Source of the DNA: Luidia sarsii
Taxonomy: Eukaryota > Echinodermata > Asteroidea > Paxillosida > Luidiidae
NCBI GenBank assembly: GCA_949987565.1
Contig: OX465102.1
Location: 23,054,453-23,118,452, forward strand
Direction of reading: 5' to 3'
Length of the DNA stretch: 64,000 nt
The position numbers were made by a program, and so were the translations under genes. Each line of letters starts with the position of its first letter. Position 1 is the first letter of the stretch. The notes below the pieces were generated by a model. It worked only from the letters and a program-made list of their open reading frames with translations. It had not been told where the DNA came from and ran no database searches. Below are positions 11,682 through 23,246 of this stretch, piece after piece.

Positions 11682-13405
11682 ATTAGAATGAAGTCAGTCA
11701 CAATTTAGCGTCGGAAACTGTCAAGTTACAAAGAACCCACGGCCGAAGCGTGGACGAAATGACAAATATAACACAAATTTCAGTATTTTGGGTGTTTTTT
11801 TTTACCACAATCAAAAACGAAAACCTGAAGGGGATAATTTGTTCTTTAAAACTGGTAATGATTAGGTCTCTTAACAGAAAGAAAAAACTCGGAGTAAAAG
11901 ACGTTTGCAGATAATGTTGCCTTTAAGTGTACGTATCAATTCTTGTTTTGAATTCTTGAATATATTTTACTTGCAGTGGTACAAAAAAATGATTGGGAAA
12001 ACATTGGTAGCTGATATGGTAGAACAATATTAGCATTGCAGCGGTTAATTCGTTTTTCAATTCAATCATTTAATAACATTTAATTAGATTTTCGTAGATT
12101 TCATCTTCGTCAAATTTCAGTGTACTTGTACTGTAGGTTCACATCACATCTTGCTTATCTTTGTCACGGGTCGCATAATTTTATAGACTGTGTATGAACC
12201 CTCTAGGCCGCAGATTATTTAACAAGATCTCAAAGTCCAGGAGGAGAATAAATAAAACATCTCTTACACTCTCTCTTACACTTTTTCTGTTGGTGACATC
12301 GCTCACCTAAATGTTGATCTCACCCTTTTCGGTCTATCAGTATTTCTCCTATGTCTTTCTGCTATCATCCTTACGCTTAACTCCTGCCCACTTCCAATCT
12401 ATTCCATAGTACCATTTTTTCATTAAAACAAATCCAATGGACGATTTTTAAGGAATATCTCCATACATAGAAGATTAAAACTTAGATTCAACTCAACAAA
12501 TAACAGTATGTCGTGATTTGTGTTGTAATATTATATTTCAGTGTTTGGTGAATACATATCAACTCGTTTATTACCGAATACAGGAAGTTAAACTGTGATG
12601 TAAATAAATGTCTAGCTCCAGTGGAATGTTTTTCTGACTCTGTTTGAGCTTTGAATCTCGGTTTGAATCACATGTTGCTTTTATGTGCGCATTGGTTTTC
12701 ATTGTTTATCACTACCCCTAGATAATGTTTTTGTTATTTTGCCCGTGGTAAAAAATATCAGATTTGATAGACTCAGTAGGAACAATTTGTTTTGGCGGGA
12801 ACAAGTTTTGATTTATAATATTCCACCCATCCGTGACAAAAATATATAATAAATGTAAGAAATAGGCCCTACTTACATGCATACGCCGGTATAAGGGAAA
12901 CTTGAGAAAATTGAGTAATACAGGAAATCAAGAATAAGAATTCATCAAATTAAACGTTGTTGAAAAAAAACTGCTGAAAACAGATGTACACGGCGAACTA
13001 TTCTGTCCAACCTTTGCTTCGAAGACATGATGGTGGCGATGGCGGTGGTGGTGGTAGCCAAAACGAATTTAAGCGCATGCAACATATGTCTTTATTTCGT
13101 CTTTACTGAATGGACTGTGTGTTTATAACGAATGGTGCCCATGGCATTATTATCACCCGCGTATCAAAATGCAAATTTTTGTAATTTTCAATTTAATTGA
13201 TTGCACTGTATCACCCCTCAGGGAACACTTTGGAAAATCGGCATTGCACTTGGTTTCCATTGTATGCACTGTGGATAGCTATTTTCGTATAGCCGGATGA
13301 TCATTAGAGGCCACGGCCATTTGTGAGTTGTGACTATAACAATGGCAAGATGAACAATTACCACAGGACTCAACGAGCTAAAATAACCACTTTATGCAAG
13401 GACGG
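9573..13405 (+). repeat. Tandem segmental duplication, copy 2
   Basis: Counterpart of 1-3900. Introns and 3' flank are as well conserved as exons, so the duplication is recent. Similarity to the shorter, older copy at 15322-16145 continues past this boundary to about 13527. Confidence 0.9.
9787..9875. repeat. Foldback of Penelope-type terminal repeat (twin of 215-305)
   Basis: Same inverted arms and same intron position as 215-305. Confidence 0.7.
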
Positions 13406-15055
13406 AGCGATTTTTTTCATGGAATGCCACGGGCGTATATGAGCGAATTGAAGTGGGATATAAACCCTCAAGGACGCTCATCAATCTATCTTTTGGAAAT
13501 GCTACATGCTAATTAGTATTATCCGTTGATTCATGATAATGCTGCATGTAATGGAAGATACGAGAAAAAGGAAAAAATGAAAAGGTCACGAGTACTGTGT
13601 GTGCGTAGTGTATTTGTTCCATAGCACGATCTAGACAGCTATAGGTCTACGCCCGAATTTCTATGGCCTGATTATTGAGCTCACCGGCTCAGTTTCGGAG
13701 GCGAACAAAAAGGTATTCCTCTAATTTTCATCAATGCTGTCTGTTCTGATTTAGAAACAAATCACCAATAGCTTCAGCAACATCCACGCTATAAACATAC
13801 CAAAGCCATTGCCACTTTTTTGTAAAACAGATGAGAAAATGGCAAAGAAACATTACCTGGTAGGAGAGTTGAAAGCAAGACCATTGCATTATTTTTTAAA
13901 TTATTATCACATCTACACAAAATATTGTTACATCTTACTGATAAAGGAAATATGAAATATTACATTATTAAATGAAAACACTCCAAATATCAACCCACAA
14001 ATTAATGGTAAGTCTCCTTACTAAATAGTATTCTTGCGGTAAATTGGTTACCTGAGTATCATTAGGAATAGCAATATTTGATTTTTTTTCCAACGGACCT
14101 AGTCGACGAAATGAATACCGCGAACGATCTGCTCGACTTATATAATGCAGCAATCGATTACTAACGCATTGGCGTGACCATTTATACACAGAGTGTGGTG
14201 TTCATAAATAACAGCTGCCCTCCTTTAACGGTTTCAATTAGATGTGCTCGATGTTTTTGGCACTGACAAGTAACATTTCAGAGTAATGATTATGATACGA
14301 AATGTCCCAACAGTTCACTGACTAAAGTTATCAGAAACCAATCTCTTAAATTAGGAGGGCCTGATATTTCAATGCTAGAGGGACCTTTCATAGAATATCT
14401 TTAAGTCTCTTAAAATCTCAAATATTTTGTTTAAGACATATTACAGATAAAGACATATTACAAATAAGTACTTTAAGAACGTTTGAACGTTCATTTCCAA
14501 GCCATTGCCGCTTATCTTGATATTAGTTTAATTCAGCGCAGATATTACTGAAATGCATTGTACATTAGTTTATTTGATATAGGCTATATATAGGATATAG
14601 GATATGTAGGATCATAACACATGTCATATATTAACCTATTGAATATTTACAATTCATGCCAGTATTCAAATAAAGAGATGAATTATGATTATATTTTCAT
14701 GTCGAGGCAAGAACCACGGTAGTGTTTCATTGTTGTACATCGCTCCTTGATGAGGCATACTTTGTCTCGGCCAAGGACGGTCACTTTGGTATGTCAGCAT
14801 CAAATGTCAATGATTAATATCCCGTAAGTTGAGTGTCAAGCCAATAATAGTGATAGGCGGTGAACAATAACCGATGATAATTTGTGAATTTCTGCGCGTG
14901 CGTAGTTAATCAAATATTTCCTTCCATTGCTACCAACGTGGATGTCATATATATTTCATCGCATCATTTCAACAGTGACCTGACTGCATCAGGTCTCGCA
15001 GCCACACACAGCCAGTGCAATTTTGATCTCGGTGGTTTTACATTTGATCATCAAC
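13406..15055. other. Intergenic, no gene seen
   Basis: The first 120 bases match the 16.0-16.14 kb copy of the flank. A degenerate copy of the Penelope-type terminal repeat is at 14353-14400 (GAGGGCCTGATATTTCAATG). A TATATATTT run near 14948, about 108 bases before the ATG at 15056, may serve as a promoter, but the distance is long. Confidence 0.45.
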
Positions 15056-18000
15056 ATGGCGTTATCCATGATCTTGTTATGGCCAATCGTTGTAGCCCTA
15101 CTCTTTGATCATTTGAAAGGTAAGTCTGATCATCTTAACTCAGAAGAGAATTTTACGACTCATTATGTCCAACATATTATTGCGGGCGTTTTCACGAAGT
15201 GACGAATTCCTTCATGCAGTAGACAAGATTTTGTTATTGGAAAATAGAGCCTTGAAAGTAGATTACATTTTTTCGTTTGTCTGAGAATGGGTATAAATGA
15301 AAAGCGTAATCGTAAATCGAAGGTTTTCATTGTTTGTCAATACCCCTAGATAAGATGTTTTTGTTACTTTTCCACTGGTAAAAATATCACATCTGATAGA
15401 CTATGTAGGAACAATTGTGTGGGTGAAGGAACAAGATTTGGTTTATAATATTCCACCCATCCGTGACAAAAAGCTACAATAAATGTAAGAGATAGGCCCT
15501 ACTTACATTCATACGCCGGCATAGGGGAAACTCGAGAAATAAATAAATAGATTCAATGGCACAAGGAGGGCATCAGAGTATAACATGAAATCTAGAATAG
15601 GATTTTATCAAATTCAACGTTGTTGCAAAAGAACCGCTGGAAATAGAAGTACATGGCGAACTATTCTGTCCAACCTTTGCTTCGAAGACGTGGTGGTGGC
15701 AATGGTGTTCAACATATGCCACTATTACGTCTTTGCTGAATGAACTGTGTTTTTATAACGAATGGTGCTCATCATGGCATTATTATCAGCCAAGTATCAA
15801 AAATGCACATTTTGGTAATTTTCAATTCAATTGAATACACTGTATCACCACTCATCGGCAATGCACTTGGTTTCCATTGTTTGCACTGTGGATAGCCAAT
15901 TGTCGTTTGGGATAAGCCCATCAGAAGCCACGGCCATTTGTGAGTTGTGACTATTAAGGCAATAACGACGTTTTTTATAGAACTCAACGCGGTAAAATAG
16001 CCATTCTATGCCAGAAGGGAGCGAGGTTTGTGTTTTCTTCACGGATTGCCACGGGCGTAGATGAGGGAACCGAATGATATGCAGCCTCATGGACGCTATA
16101 AATATATATTTGAATATACTGCATGCTAGTTAGTATTATCTGGTGTTACCAGACACTAGAAAGAGGTTCACAAAATTAATCCATGTGTTGGGGATAGGCA
16201 AGGATGGCGGAGCCGGGTTCGAATCACCCTGATGCCAACTTCTCTTTTTGTCACAGTTACTATATACCAAAATTATGAGGAGAGGGCCTACACCAGGTTT
16301 AAACAACAATGTGTAGTTTTCCTTTTTTGTGTGTGTTTTTGCTTGGATAGTCACGTGACAGCCCTTTAAAGGGAAGAGAAGTTGACAAAAAGAGAAGTTG
16401 GCATCAGGGTGATTCGAACCCGGCTCCTCCATCCTTGCCTATCCCCAACACATGGATTAATTTTGTGAACAAAGTCTATGGGACTTGATAATGATTTAAG
16501 AAATAAATTTTTTAAACAATATTCAATCGAAGCCAATAATTGAGAATGTGAATGTCTTGCCCACTTACTAATTGCCCACCAAGTTTCGAGAAAATTAATC
16601 AATGGCTTATATGTGTTCATGTCCTCACTAAATTTTTGCCCTATAGGCTGGTTTTTGACGTAAATACAGTATGCGTTCGAGGTAAAGGACTTAACTGGGT
16701 TCGAGTTATCGAGATTTTATTGTAATTATAGACATTTAGTAATACAACACGGAAATCTTTAGCTCTACTTAGTTTGCAACATGCTGTCATCCCCTATCGT
16801 TCCAGCTATGCCCTGTACCATCGGCCAGGAACCTGACCCCGCCTCCCATCACATACTCCGCTGGGTTATTCCGGTAGAGGACCCCTGCCGGTGCACCCTG
16901 GTTGAAATAGGCGGGTGGAAAAGCTACGCACCTTTCAGGCCCTTCAAGGTGTCCTACTATGACAGCTTTCTTCACAGCGACAATCAGACTGAGATCAAAG
17001 AATGGCTTAACTGCACCAGTGAGTTGCATTCAGCTACTTGGGTCATTATTGTAGAGCAGTATTCAGTATAACGATAGAATAAGTAAACAATTTTGTGGGC
17101 CTGACCTTTCGATCAAAGCAGGACCACTCTCAAAGTGTCCTGCTATGATCGAAACGTCATTTGCCTTTTGGTAACTTTAGTTTGTAAGCAGTTGGCGATA
17201 GATCACGATAGAATAATTATTATGTCAAACATTACATTGCAGGTGTATCCTTATGCCTTAAGGAGATACCTCTTGGTATAGAGGATGGCACAATCCCCGA
17301 TGACAGTATTACAGCTTCAACGGTTTATTTTAATCCACTGGTCTCACATGGTCCAGAAAGGGCTCGCCTTAATACACAAGGTCAGTAGTATGACTCTTCC
17401 ACTATATGAACAGAATAGCTGTAAGCAAGTGTAGAAGTTCTTAAGGTTGGTTTTGTTATCACAACCTCCAAAGGTGGGGTTATCTTTAATGTACAACGGT
17501 CACGTTCCTGTGACTTTTGTTTAAAATTTTGATGAAATTAAAAGGGATGCGCTACAAAGGAAGTTGTTAGTAGAATAAAATGCAAAATATAGTGCAAAAT
17601 GTGGATGTTCAGGCCTTGGGATTGTATGTGCGAAGAAGCTTCAAACCTCCCTTTTCCATTGATGATTCTATGGTGGGACCAAGACACTAAGGGGCGTTTT
17701 GAAAAACCTGTTTGCTCTAACGAAAGAAAACTCACTCCATGTTTAAAATAGACAAGCCTGCTGCGTGGTGCTCTAACGGTGACAAGGAGCCATGGATTCA
17801 AGTTGACTTCGGACTCGAGGTCCACATTACAGCTCTCATTACTCAAGGTCGTGGAGACTTTAATCAATGGGTGGAAATATACCAAGTCGCCGAGAGCGAC
17901 GACAACAAAAGCTGGAATCTCGTGACCAGAGGAAACGGAACTACAACGAAGGTCAGTCACCTTTCCAGCTTACTTCGACTTACTACGAAAAATTTCAACA

Positions 18001-18365
18001 TCAAATAATTCTTTAACGAATTATAAATCCTCAAAAAGAGACGAGATTCCATTATAGTATGATTTTCACGTAACCTCTCGTGACTTTCTTGTGAGCTTGT
18101 TAGAATTAGCATGCATTGAAAGAAACAATTCGGGCTGTTGGTCAAACACGTAATCTAAAATATGGATGATGTACTTTGGCATCAGAAAACTCGTTGGTAT
18201 CCCTGCTTTGTTTTACAGTTTGTAGGTAACATCAATATGCAAAGCCAGGTCACCAATCGATTCAGGAAGGCCTTACTGACACGATTTCTTCGTATTCTAC
18301 CTATCGAGTGGAATGGTCATTGCTCCATGCGTTTTGAGGTGATAGGCTGCCGTCTATCAGAGTGA
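15056..18365 (+). CDS. Secreted unknown-module + F5/8 type C protein, gene 3
   Basis: Exons 15056-15119, 16806-17018, 17243-17380, 17752-17951 and 18219-18365 total 762 bases (253 residues plus stop); phases 1, 1, 1, 0. Exon 1 is a classic signal peptide (MALSMILLWPIVVALL). Exon 2 (213 bases, 71 residues) is a four-cysteine module: [40 protein letters not shown] do not recognise its family. Exons 3-5 form an F5/8C domain (about residues 97-250) with [37 protein letters not shown] and FEVIGC. The start is fixed by the ATG-plus-signal-peptide exon whose 64-base length is shared with the genes at 41723 and 50953. Predicted secreted lectin-like protein. Intron 1 contains a foldback (16166-16470) and a copy of the 3' flank of the PAN-type genes. 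Confidence 0.87.
15322..16145 (+). repeat. Older copy of the PAN-gene 3' flank inside intron 1 of gene 3
   Basis: Aligns to about 12697-13527 and 3195-3900, for example TACCCCTAGATAA, ATTCCACCCATCCGTGACAA and CCAACCTTTGCTTCGAAGAC, with many substitutions and gaps. It lies between the signal-peptide exon and the module exon. Confidence 0.8.
16166..16470. repeat. Large inverted repeat with B-box-like core
   Basis: Arms 16166-16252 and 16383-16470 are complementary over about 87 bases with one visible mismatch (GGCGGAG against GGAGGAG), around a spacer of about 130 bases. Each arm contains GGGTTCGAATCACCC, close to the RNA polymerase III B box. It may be a foldback transposon or an inverted SINE pair. 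Confidence 0.75.
17093..17165. repeat. Foldback of Penelope-type terminal repeat
   Basis: Degenerate arms GGGCCTGACCTTTCGATC and TGATCGAAACGTCA, in intron 2 of gene 3. Confidence 0.6.
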
Positions 18366-20404
18366 GCTTGTCGGAAACAAAGCCTCGCTGTGATATGTTT
18401 ATTATGATGCGCGAAGTAGCCTCATTAACAACCATAGCATTGATCAATGGAACCTGTTATATGCATTGAAATGCAGCAGCAAAGTAATGGATTGATCGCA
18501 GAAAGGACCACAACCGACATCAATCGAATTCGCAACTAAAACGAGTTAACATGATTAAATGAGGTATACATTTTTTTAAAGGAATTTTGAAACTGCAATA
18601 TGTGTGTAGAAATTGATTAATATTACATGAAAATGTGACTGACACTTTATAGTATAATTATAATATAATATAATATAATATGATATCAACGCCACAAGTA
18701 CAAGAATTAAATAATGATTTTAAGTCATTAAACTTCAATAATGCTTTAGGCATCACATAACTTATAATCTTCAGATAGTTATCGATAAAAAAAACCTTTA
18801 ATTGTAAGTATTTTATGTCTTTATATTATTGTTGTATCTGTTATCTTATAGACCTTTTCCTCTTTATTAGTATAAAGCGTCTCATTACAGAAGAAAGTCA
18901 TTGTTGTACGATGATGTGATGAGATGACTTACGTGAAGGTGTTGTGAGCAATAATTGTCTTTAGCACAAATTATCGATGTGTATTTGGTTCAGGGTTAGG
19001 TGGACTCCTGTTGTTTCTGAAACTTTTGTGAAAAAAAAATATTAAGAAGAAACAACCTTTAAAAAAGCACTGCGAGCCACTTAAATAAGTATGTAACATT
19101 AAAGTGATCGGCCATTGCCTTAAGGGGTTAAATTGATGATGGACTTTCAAGCGAAGTTTTGTAAGATGACACAAAACATGAAGCAGAACAAACCCCTTAT
19201 TCTGGGGCTATGTTTGGATCAAATGAACTGTACAATTAAATTCCTCAAATTTAATGCTAATGAACTTTATCTTTCTTATTTTGGTATATGAAATTTGTGC
19301 ATGTTTTTGATATCGTCATGTAATGTTAGCTTAGCAAGTGAATAAGTTTCACGATTTTCACAATGCCGCGTTCAGAAATGACCGCCGCCACTCCAAGGTA
19401 ACACGTGACGATTGCTGATGTCAAATAAAGCACCTTTGCTATCACTTGTAACTATATAGGCCTAATATTAGATTCTTTGTAGGTGACATAGGCATAATCC
19501 TTGCGATTTGGAAACCTTTCTCGATTTGTACTCTTGGATAACCTAAATATTATTAGCAGTGCAAAGTGGTGGCAAGAATATTAGTTCTCAATTGCCAAGA
19601 TTAACGACCCGTGAGAGAGTAGGTCCAAGTCGTATATCAATCACGCTAGTGTTAAGAGCTACTGGTGCAACAATGGAGTTAGGGAAAAAGTTGTAATGAC
19701 AAGACACTGCGCGGATCAGTTGAGTCGTGAATCTAGACGAGTCGTGAATCTAGACGATTCGTGAATATAGTTTACGAGTAAGGTATGCGGGGTCGGTAAT
19801 GAGAGATGCACTTTGCACTAAAATCGTTTGGGCAATAATACGGATATTGAAGCGATGGAAAAGGACACGGAACTATCCGGAGACCTCGTTTGCTAAACGA
19901 CATCGTAGCTATTTAACAAGCCAATAAATACAGTACTCGTTCATACAGATGCAATTATCTCATACAATGATTAACAAAATCGTAATTTTCCCGCTTTTTA
20001 CATGAATTTTCCTCATTGAGTTTTCGAAAAAATCAATAAAGACAAACTTGGTTCTTAAAGTAAAATAATGATCCAATATACCTTGAGTTTAATGATAACA
20101 ATTCAAAGCGTTAGACTGAAGAAAATATGCAGCTTATTCAAAATCATTTCTTCAAAAAATGTACGATTGTAAACTATCAATTACCTGAACTGATATTCAT
20201 TTTAAGGTAGCAGCGGGAGGCAGGGCATGTAAAATATTAGCTATTGACCATCAAATTACATGCCGTATTATCCACCAAGGCTACTACTACGAAGTCATTG
20301 GCTATGGTAAGCCGTTATAGAAATAGTAATGTATAGTGGAAATAATTATTCTCTTGTTTTCTATACTTTGTTGCACTACCTTAATGTAACTACAACGGAT
20401 CTTA
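18366..20404. other. Intergenic, no gene seen
   Basis: Contains a TATAA microsatellite (about 18655-18690) and a 19-base tandem repeat (GAGTCGTGAATCTAGAC, about 19724-19770). No exon or RNA gene recognised. Confidence 0.5.
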
Positions 20405-20805
20405 TGTGACCCGGCACAGCATAATGAGGAATAACCCCCACATTTGAGATTTTGAGATTGTCTAATTATGTGAAAGAGTATACCATTAGCTTTCGAATGA
20501 TATCAAATCTATTCCCTATGAACTTTGTTGTAAATAGTACAAGGGGACTTATAGCAGCACCAGTCTAACTTCTCGAAAGTGGCCATTCAAAAAGGCAGGA
20601 ACTTTACATTTTCTTGAAAACAGTACCTTAACCCTCCCCCGAAATCCTCGTTTTTTCAACATTTAGAGACGGATTTCGGAATAATCCTTTGGACATAACA
20701 TCCTCCAATACATTAATTTTCCGAAAAAAGAAAAGAAAAAAAAATCGAATTAAGGAGATACTTTGACTACATGCATTGTTTACTGTGTCGCTGTGCCGGG
20801 TCACA
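20405..20805. mobile_element. Short TIR element, TGTGACC family, copy 2
   Basis: Starts TGTGACCCGGCACAGC and ends GCTGTGCCGGGTCACA, flanked by TA on both sides as in Tc1/mariner insertions. Non-coding inside. Confidence 0.65.
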
Positions 20806-21070
20806 TATTCGAATGATCATTAAACATGTACCATAAATAAACATTCAGTGCGTCATGGTTGCATTACTTATTTAATGTTGATATCGAAAGCACCAGAAAT
20901 ATAATAAATATGAATACAAAATCAAACTTCAATAACGTTTTAGGTCATAAATATAATTATTAGGATCTTGAAATAGCAATTGATGGGCTATATCTTTTTT
21001 CGGATTGCCAATAAATCTCTAAAATAAATCTTCCTAAAGACGTATATTACAAAATTAATAAAAATTAATA

Positions 21071-21186
21071 AAATGACACCCTGTTTTGCTAGACAGTCTC
21101 TCGGTCAAGAACTAAAAGAGCCCTACGTTGTTTGACTTCGGTGATCGGACGAGAACCAGTACATGCAACTAGATATGGTCGTAAGC
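21071..21186 (-). ncRNA. 5S rRNA-like unit 1 (pseudogene or 5S-derived SINE)
   Basis: On the minus strand it begins GCTTACGACCATATC, runs through GGTTCTCGTCCGATCACCG and AGTCAAACAACGTAGGGC, and ends near GGGTGTCATTTT, following the full 5S rRNA order over about 116 bases. The internal promoter region is mostly kept but several helices carry substitutions, so it is probably not a working 5S gene. Confidence 0.65.
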
Positions 21187-21284
21187 AATCTTTTCGTTGG
21201 ATTGCCAATGTTTTTTTGGACACCTTCCTAAAAAATGTATTAGAAAAAAATAGCACACACTTCATTCCTAAAAAACTGATGAAA

Positions 21285-21397
21285 AAAATATAAGATCTTC
21301 CTAGAACATCATTCGGTCAAGTACTGACAAAGCCCTACCTTGTTTGACTTCGGGGATCGGACGAGAACCAGTACATGAAACGTGGTATGGTCATGGA
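21285..21397 (-). ncRNA. 5S rRNA-like unit 2
   Basis: Minus strand CCATGACCATACCACG, GGTTCTCGTCCGATCCCCG and GTAGGGCTTTGTCAGTACTT; the 3' end is degenerate. About 210 bases from unit 1. Confidence 0.6.
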
Positions 21398-21467
21398 ATG
21401 GCTCTTCATTTCTTTGGATTTCCAATATCTAATGATTTTTTTTCCTAAATGGAATATTTGAAAATTA

Positions 21468-21546
21468 ATGAAACACCTCGTATTCCTAAACGATCTAATA
21501 CTAACAAAGCCCTACGTTGTTTGACTTCGGTGAGCGGACGAGGACT
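21468..21546 (-). ncRNA. 5S rRNA-like unit 3 (5' end lost)
   Basis: Keeps CTCGTCCGCTCACCGAAGTC, AACAACGTAGGGC and the GGAATACGAGGTGTT end, but the first third is replaced by unrelated sequence. Confidence 0.55.
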
Positions 21547-21987
21547 TTTTCCCGAATCATAGGGGAACAAAGGACCATAGTTTTTAGCACATTGTCCTGA
21601 ACATCAATAGCTCCCAGCAAGGGTTTGCCCTCCTCGACAACGGTAAGCCCTTGGTGAACTTTTCCTCGCCAAAACAACATTGCAGCTCTGATTATTGGCT
21701 TTGCCTTATTTTCTATGTTTGTTACATTGACAATCTTGTTGAATATCTTTTTAAAGATAATTGTGAATGATTCCCTTTCAATATTACAGTGAAGATTCCA
21801 TTTGCCCAATAAGTGTAAAAACCATGTGCATGTCCCCAAATCACAGATTTACAGAAGTTACTCACATCTGTAGCTCATGTATGTTTGTTTAATTCACTGC
21901 CGCAGGTTTAGCCAGCAGTACAATAGATTAATTTAAATGTATTACATGTATTTACTCAAATTTATGGTTATACAATTATTTATTTAT

Positions 21988-22485
21988 CTCAAAATTTAGT
22001 GGGCCGGACGTTTCGATCCTAGCAGGACCTTTCTCAAAGGCAGAGTGACAAGAACAAAACAGATACATGTAAACGAAGGAAGGGGAAGAGAGTGAATATG
22101 ACACGGATGAGAAACAAAGGACAAAGAGGAAAGCTGGTAGGGTGAGATCACAGGGAAGGGCAAATAGTAGTGTAGGGATTTATGAGAAGAGGGGGAAAGA
22201 TCAAAGAGAGAAGTGTGGAGGAGTGAACACAAAGGAAGGATTATCAGAAAGCTGCATGGTGTTAGTCATTACCCTCCTGGATGTTGAGACCATGTGGTTG
22301 AATAGTCCAAAGACGCTTCATCCACATTTGCTCACGGCTAAGACGGACAGCATTACTACGGTGACCAGGGGATTCTATGCCCAGTACACTCATATCTGAT
22401 ATCGAATGATCAGGGAGATTGAAGTGATACCCAACAGAGGAGTCCATTTTACCTGATTTGACTGTAGACCAATGGCCAATGGTTT
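21988..22485 (-). mobile_element. Penelope-like retroelement 3' end, copy 1
   Basis: Left edge is the terminal unit GACGTTTCGATCCTAGCAGG. On the minus strand it then encodes the end of a Penelope-type protein: HFNLPDHSISDM, a short gap, EQMWMKRLWTIQPHGLN and a stop. That is the tail of the GIY-YIG endonuclease domain. It is 5'-truncated, as usual for retroposed copies. Orientation is coding-strand minus. Confidence 0.7.
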
Positions 22486-22908
22486 TTCTCGTCTTGGCCC
22501 CTTTTTGCGCCCTGCTTTTAACCTTCGTCCACTTGCACGACTGTGGGGTCACGCAGCCGCAGTCCGCATTCACCAACCACCCAGTGCAGACCGCCTCCGG
22601 TCCTGGTTAAACTCGGACAGTTTGCTGTTAAGGCCGCCGCACACGAGAGCTATCTGCTGAGCAAAAATTCTCTCGAGGTCGTTAGCTCAGCACGAAGCTC
22701 TAGTGTGCGCTGAACTTTGAGTGAGATTTCTGCCTCAGGAGGCCGTGAGACCAAAATCTACCCTGTTTGATTTGTTTCGCATCTCATGGATGAAAGCTCA
22801 TCGTGTGCGGCTACCTGAGCTACGTGCTGAGCACAAAAATATATTTTTGGAAGCCATCACGTGAACAGAGCGTGCGCTTTCATTGGCCAGTTGTGATTTT
22901 TAGTGAGT

Positions 22909-23140
22909 GATCTATGGTGTTGCCCGACCTATCAAAAGGAGCTCGATAGATCTGAGGTCTTGCTTGACCAGTCTTAAACAAGTGAGAATGACCTATGGCC
23001 AAGTTTGACCAATCGAAATAAGCTCGAGTGATATATGGTCTTGCTTGACAAATCAACATGAGCTCGCATAATCCATGGTGCTGATTGACCAATTGTAATA
23101 AGCTATAGGGTGATTAATGATGTTGATTGACCACGAAATA
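22909..23140. repeat. 40-base minisatellite beside the 3' end of the transporter
   Basis: About six units of 40-41 bases, for example GATCTATGGTGTTGCCCGAC and GATATATGGTCTTGCTTGAC, each with a TTGACCAAT-like core and most with an AGCTCG end. It stops about 107 bases from the transporter stop codon at 23247. Confidence 0.7.
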
Positions 23141-23246
23141 GGTACATCACAAACCAATATATCAATTGCTTTTTCGTACTTATGGCCATTAGTTTGTTTG
23201 CATACAATTAATTTTGTATAGCCTAGGGCCTACGTGATAGTATGAC

